This document shows positions 5,913-9,941 of a stretch of DNA of 9,941 bases, piece after piece. Within the stretch, counting starts at the first letter, position 1. The number at the start of each line of letters is the position of its first letter. A program made the position numbers and the translations under genes. Below the pieces are notes generated by a model. It worked only from the letters and a program-made list of their open reading frames with translations. It made no database searches and was not told the DNA's origin. Origin of the DNA: Alphaproteobacteria bacterium (GTDB lineage Bacteria > Pseudomonadota > Alphaproteobacteria > Kiloniellales > JAKSDN01); assembly GCA_030598385.1 (NCBI GenBank), contig JAUVQB010000031.1, positions 1 to 9,941 on the forward strand. The letters are read 5' to 3'.

Positions 5913-8588
5913 TCAGTCGGCTGCCGCTAGAGCGGCTTGCGCGGCGGCGAGGCGCGCGATCGGCACCCGGAAGGGCGAGCAGGACACATAGTCGAGGCCG
6001 AGGCGCTGGCATTCGACAATCGAGGCCGGGTCGCCCCCGTGCTCGCCGCAGATACCCATGTGCAAATGCTTGTTGCCGGCGCGTCCGCGCTCGACGGCGA
6101 TTTCCACCAGCTCGCCCACGCCCTTGGCGTCGAGGGTTATGAAGGGGTCCTGCTCGATGATGCCGCGGCTCTCGTAGGCGCCGAGGAAATTGGCCGCATC
6201 GTCGCGCGACAGGCCATAGGTGGTTTGGGTCAGATCATTGGTGCCGAAGGAGAAGAAGTCGGCCAGCTCGGCGATCTCGCGGGCCCTCAGGCAGGCGCGC
6301 GGCAGCTCGATCATGGTGCCGACCTCGTAGGGCACCTCGACCCCCGCCCCCGATAGGACCTCGCGCGCCACATCGTCGACCAGCTCGCGCAGAATCTTCA
6401 GCTCGTCGCGCATGGCGACCAGGGGGATCATGATCTCGGGGTGGACCGTCTCGCCCGATTCCTTGGCCACCGCCAGGGCCGCCTCGAAGATGGCGCGCGC
6501 CTGCATCTCGTAAATCTCGGGGTAGGTGATGGCGAGCCGGCAGCCGCGGTGGCCCAGCATGGGGTTCACCTCGGCGAGCTTGAGGGCGCGGGCGCGCACC
6601 TGATCGACCGCCAGGCCGGCCGCCTCGGCGACCTCCACGACCGCCGCCTCCTCGTGCGGCAGAAACTCGTGCAGGGGCGGATCCAAGAGCCGGATGGTGA
6701 CCGGCATGCCGGACATGATGCGGAAGATCTCCATGAAGTCCTGGCGCTGCATCGGCAGGATCTTGTCGAGCGCTTTTCGGCGGCCTTCCGTAGAGTCGGC
6801 CAGGATCATCTCGCGCACGGCGACGATGCGCCCGGCGTCGAAGAACATGTGCTCGGTGCGGCACAGCCCGATGCCCTCGGCCCCGAAGTCGCGGGCGGTC
6901 TGGCAATCGACCGGCGTATCTGCGTTGGTCCGCACCTTCATGGTGCGGTGCTGGTCGGCCCAGGCCATGATCCGCGCGAACTCGTCGGAGAGTTCCGGCT
7001 GGATCGTCTTGACCTCGCCCAGCATGACCTCGCCGGTGGAGCCGTCGATGGTGACCAGATCGCCCTCGGTGAGTTCCACGTCGCGCACCCTGAGCACGCC
7101 GGACTTGCCTGACTTGTAATCGATGCGCAGATCCGCCGCGCCAACGACGCAGGGCCGGCCCATGCCGCGCGCCACCACCGCCGCGTGGCTGGTCATGCCG
7201 CCGCGGGTCGTGAGAATGCCAAGGGCGGCATGCATGCCGTGAATATCCTCCGGGCTGGTCTCGATGCGGCAGAGGATGACCTTCCCGCCCGCGCCGGCCT
7301 GGGTTTCGGCCTTGTCGGCGCTGAACACCAGCTTGCCGGACGCCGCGCCCGGCGAGGCCGGAAGGCCGCGGGCGATCGTATTGCGCTCGGCCTCGGGATC
7401 GAGCGTCGGGTGGAGCAGTTGGTCGAGGGCCGCCGGGTCGATGCGCTGAATTGCCTGGCGCTCGTCGATCACGCCCTCGTCGACCAGGTCCGCGGCGATC
7501 TTGAGGGCCGCGGCCGCGGTGCGCTTGCCCGCGCGGGTTTGCAACATGTAAAGGGTGCCGCTCTGGACCGTGAACTCGATGTCCTGCATGTCACGGTAGT
7601 GGCGCTCGAGCTTGTCGCGCACCGCCAAGAGCTGCTGAAAGACCTCCGGCATGGCCTCTTCCATGGCCGGCAGATCCGATTGATTGGCTTGCTTGGCCTC
7701 CACGGTCAGGTGCTGCGGCGTGCGGATGCCTGCCACCACGTCCTCGCCCTGGGCGTTGACCAGGTATTCGCCGTAGAACAGGTTGTCGCCGGTGGACGGG
7801 TTGCGGGTGAAGGCGACCCCGGTGGCGCAGTCCTCGCCCATGTTGCCGAACACCATGGCCTGAACGTTGACCGCCGTGCCCCAGTCCTGGGGGATGTTGT
7901 GGATGCGCCGGTAGGTGACGGCTCGGGGGTTCATCCAGGAGCCGAACACGGCGCCGATCGCGGACCAGACCTGGGCCTTCGGATCCTGCGGAAACGGCGC
8001 GTCCGTCTCCTCCTCGATTCTGGCCTTGTAGCCGTCGATCACCGTTTCCCAGTCCTCGGAGGTCAAATCGGTGTCTTGGCTGAGGCTCCGGTCCTCCTTG
8101 TGGAGCTCCAGGATCTCCTCGAAGTTGTGGTAATCGACCCCCAGCACGACGTCGGCGAACATCTGGATGAAGCGGCGGTAGCTGTCGAAGGCGAAACGGC
8201 GGTCGCCCGAATGGCGCGCCAGGCCCTCGACGGTCTCGTCGTTGAGGCCGAGGTTCAGGACCGTGTCCATCATGCCCGGCATGGAGGCCCGGGCGCCGGA
8301 GCGCACGGAGACCAGCAGCGGGTTGTCGCGTTCGCCGAAGTGCGCGCCGCGCGCCTCTTCGACAGTGGTGAGGGCTGCAGAGAGTTGGCTGTCGAGCCCC
8401 TCGGGAAAGGCCCCGTCATGGGCGGTGAAATGGCTGCAGACCTCGGTGGTGATGGTGAAGCCCGGCGGCACCAGCAGGCCCAGCGCCGACATCTCGGCCA
8501 GGTTCGCGCCCTTGCCGCCCAGGAGATCGCGCATCCCGGCGTTGCCGTCCGCGGCCCCGCCGCCAAAGCTGTAAACCCATTTGCTCAT
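5913..8588 (-). CDS. ppdK: Pyruvate, phosphate dikinase
   Basis: A complete 891-residue enzyme that reversibly converts pyruvate, ATP and phosphate to PEP, AMP and pyrophosphate in the cytosol, linking glycolysis and gluconeogenesis. Domain order is canonical. The N-terminal ATP-grasp nucleotide-binding domain covers about 1-360 (GGKGANLAEM at 24-33, SVRSGARASMPGMMDTVLNL at 94-113). The swivelling phosphohistidine domain contains GGMTSHAAV with His468, and Thr466, the position phosphorylated by the PDRP regulator in known systems. The C-terminal PEP/pyruvate TIM barrel (about 530-891) has GIGLCRTEHMFF, FFSFGTNDLTQ and the catalytic Cys847 in HMGICGEHGG. No key residue is missing. AGGAGAGG (8599-8606) lies 10 bases before the ATG. 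It follows glyS by 21 bases and probably shares its transcript. No PDRP gene is in the window. Confidence 0.98.
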   Translation of the reverse strand: MSKWVYSFGGGAADGNAGMRDLLGGKGANLAEMSALGLLVPPGFTITTEVCSHFTAHDGAFPEGLDSQLSAALTTVEEARGAHFGERDNPLLVSVRSGARASMPGMMDTVLNLGLNDETVEGLARHSGDRRFAFDSYRRFIQMFADVVLGVDYHNFEEILELHKEDRSLSQDTDLTSEDWETVIDGYKARIEEETDAPFPQDPKAQVWSAIGAVFGSWMNPRAVTYRRIHNIPQDWGTAVNVQAMVFGNMGEDCATGVAFTRNPSTGDNLFYGEYLVNAQGEDVVAGIRTPQHLTVEAKQANQSDLPAMEEAMPEVFQQLLAVRDKLERHYRDMQDIEFTVQSGTLYMLQTRAGKRTAAAALKIAADLVDEGVIDERQAIQRIDPAALDQLLHPTLDPEAERNTIARGLPASPGAASGKLVFSADKAETQAGAGGKVILCRIETSPEDIHGMHAALGILTTRGGMTSHAAVVARGMGRPCVVGAADLRIDYKSGKSGVLRVRDVELTEGDLVTIDGSTGEVMLGEVKTIQPELSDEFARIMAWADQHRTMKVRTNADTPVDCQTARDFGAEGIGLCRTEHMFFDAGRIVAVREMILADSTEGRRKALDKILPMQRQDFMEIFRIMSGMPVTIRLLDPPLHEFLPHEEAAVVEVAEAAGLAVDQVRARALKLAEVNPMLGHRGCRLAITYPEIYEMQARAIFEAALAVAKESGETVHPEIMIPLVAMRDELKILRELVDDVAREVLSGAGVEVPYEVGTMIELPRACLRAREIAELADFFSFGTNDLTQTTYGLSRDDAANFLGAYESRGIIEQDPFITLDAKGVGELVEIAVERGRAGNKHLHMGICGEHGGDPASIVECQRLGLDYVSCSPFRVPIARLAAAQAALAAAD

Positions 8589-8609
8589 AGCGCGTGTACC
8601 TCTCCTAAC

Positions 8610-9941
8610 TTAGCCCTCTATCCTGGAAAAATCGGCCACCTGACCCAGCGTGCTTCCAAATGCCGAAAGAAGGCGAAGGCGATTGGCGCGAATTTTTGGG
8701 TCCTCAGTGTTCACCATGACATTGTCGAAAAACTCATCGATCGGCTGACGTAACACTGCCATGGCTTCCATGGCCAATGAGAACTGGTCGGCAAAAAGCG
8801 CCTCCTTGGCACCACTTGTGGCCTCGTCCAGGTAGTCAGCCAAGTTCTGCTCAATCCGTTCGATCAAGATGTCCCGGCGAAGTTCTTCTCGGTAGGACTT
8901 ACCGTCGCGTTTTTCCTCGATGCGGACGATGTTCTCGGCTCGCTTGTAGGCGGTCAGAAGGTTTTCTCCATCGTCCGAGTTAAGAAAGTCTTGCAGCGCG
9001 TCGACGCGGGCCAGCAGGCGAACCAGATCGTCCTCGCCGCCGAGGGCGAAAACCGCAGAAATCAGGTCGTGGCGCACGCCCTTGTCCCTGAGCGCCACTT
9101 TCAGCCGGTCGGCGAAGAAGTCGAGCAGCGTCCCGGTGACGGCCGGTCCCGCAAGCTCGCGGAAGAGGTCTCTCGCCGTCTCGATCACCGGGGCCAGCGG
9201 CAAGCGCAGCCGGTTCTCGACGATCAGGCGGATGACGCCGAGCGCCGCCCGGCGCAGGGCGTAGGGGTCCTTGGAGCCGGTCGGCTTCTCGTCGATCGCC
9301 CAGAAGCCCACCAGGGTGTCGATCTTGTCGGCCAAGGCGACGGCGAGCGAGACCGGCGCACTGGGGCAGCGGTCGTTGGGCCCGAGAGGCGCGTAGTGCT
9401 CGGCAATCGCTTCCGCCACCTCCGCAGGCTCGCCGTCGGCGAGCGCATAGTAGCGGCCCATGGTCCCCTGCAACTCGGGAAACTCGCCCACCATGCCGCT
9501 GGTGAGGTCAGCTTTGGCTAGTTCGCCGGCGCGCCTTGCCAACTCGCTATCGCAGCCGTCGATGTAGGCACTCAGTTCAGCAGCCAATGCCGCAATTCGT
9601 CGCGCTTTGTCTTCCAGGTTGCCAAGCTTTGCGTGAAAAACCACGTCCTTCAGGTCGGGCACACGCGACTCTAAGCTCCGCTTGCGGTCCTGGTCCCAGA
9701 AGAAGCGGGCATCGGCGAGGCGCGCGCGTAACACCCGCTCGTTGCCGGCGACGATGTTGTCGTAGCGCTTGCTGCCCTTGCGCGCCGGCATGTTGGCGAC
9801 GAAGGCGAAGCGGTCGGCGAGGCGCCCGTCCCGGTCCAGGGTGGCGAGATACTTCTGATGGCTGCGCATGGTCGTGGTGAGGACTTCCGGCGGCAGGTCC
9901 ATATAGGCGGCATCGATGCGGCCGATCAGCACCTGCGGCCA
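8610..9941 (-). CDS. glyS: Glycyl-tRNA synthetase beta subunit, C-terminal two thirds (cut by window edge)
   Basis: The frame is open from the right edge to a TAA at 8610-8612, giving 443 residues that start mid-protein with [10 protein letters not shown]; roughly 250 N-terminal residues lie outside the window. GlyS pairs with the catalytic alpha subunit GlyQ to charge tRNA-Gly and carries the tRNA-recognition parts. Hallmarks: [14 protein letters not shown] near the left end of the fragment, [18 protein letters not shown] at about 68-85, [15 protein letters not shown] at about 145-159, [10 protein letters not shown] at about 205-214 and [14 protein letters not shown] at about 222-235. The helical, anticodon-binding C-terminal domain follows, ending VADFSRIEG. 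The C-terminus looks intact. ppdK starts 21 bases downstream on the same strand. glyQ is expected just beyond the right edge. Confidence 0.97.
   Translation of the reverse strand, partial: WPQVLIGRIDAAYMDLPPEVLTTTMRSHQKYLATLDRDGRLADRFAFVANMPARKGSKRYDNIVAGNERVLRARLADARFFWDQDRKRSLESRVPDLKDVVFHAKLGNLEDKARRIAALAAELSAYIDGCDSELARRAGELAKADLTSGMVGEFPELQGTMGRYYALADGEPAEVAEAIAEHYAPLGPNDRCPSAPVSLAVALADKIDTLVGFWAIDEKPTGSKDPYALRRAALGVIRLIVENRLRLPLAPVIETARDLFRELAGPAVTGTLLDFFADRLKVALRDKGVRHDLISAVFALGGEDDLVRLLARVDALQDFLNSDDGENLLTAYKRAENIVRIEEKRDGKSYREELRRDILIERIEQNLADYLDEATSGAKEALFADQFSLAMEAMAVLRQPIDEFFDNVMVNTEDPKIRANRLRLLSAFGSTLGQVADFSRIEG

Noticed and set aside
5905..5936. Short palindromes GAGCGCGCTC (5905-5914) and GCCGCT-AG-AGCGGC (5923-5936) near the ppdK stop, as a terminator
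   Set aside because: The first cannot fold with a full stem and a workable loop. The second lies inside ppdK coding sequence with a 2-base loop. Neither has a T-run.
7185..8753. 522-residue open frame antisense to ppdK and the end of glyS
   Set aside because: The opposite strand encodes an unmistakable PpdK. The antisense product has no domain or credible start context.

Overview
The window is a compact, high-G+C piece of a bacterial chromosome, most likely from an alphaproteobacterium of the Rhodospirillales type. This is inferred from protein character (a cyclase/TolB-like/TPR protein, an alphaproteobacterial-looking dihydroorotase-like enzyme, glyS followed by ppdK) and not from any marker gene. 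Eight protein genes fill almost the whole window. I see no rRNA, tRNA, insertion sequence, CRISPR array or phage gene, and no gene-free stretch longer than about 140 bases.

Left part (1-2723): two divergent genes share a 102-base promoter region. Leftward runs a pure TPR-repeat protein, cut by the window edge. Rightward runs a membrane-anchored class III adenylate cyclase with a TolB/FlgO-like domain and a TPR-rich C-terminus. The promoter region holds a perfect 8-bp inverted repeat around an AT-rich core. The last third of the cyclase gene is clearly less G+C-rich than its first half.

Middle (2769-5889): a two-gene leftward operon encodes a dihydroorotase/hydantoinase-like amidohydrolase and a small 116-residue protein resembling the DUF6614 family, separated by 2 bases. 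The amidohydrolase has Gln in place of the first zinc-binding His but keeps its other expected metal and active-site residues. Divergent from it is ygfZ, a folate-binding factor for Fe-S cluster maintenance, followed by a small exported protein of 81 residues with its own plausible promoter.

Right part (5913-9941): a leftward glyS-ppdK pair. The C-terminal two thirds of glycyl-tRNA synthetase beta is followed after 21 bases by a complete pyruvate, phosphate dikinase with all catalytic motifs. These are housekeeping translation and central-carbon genes.

I found no clear undescribed multi-gene system. The best leads are the Q-x-H amidohydrolase with its tightly coupled small partner, and the cyclase gene with its palindromic control region and composition break. 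Many long alternative open frames are by-products of high G+C and were rejected.
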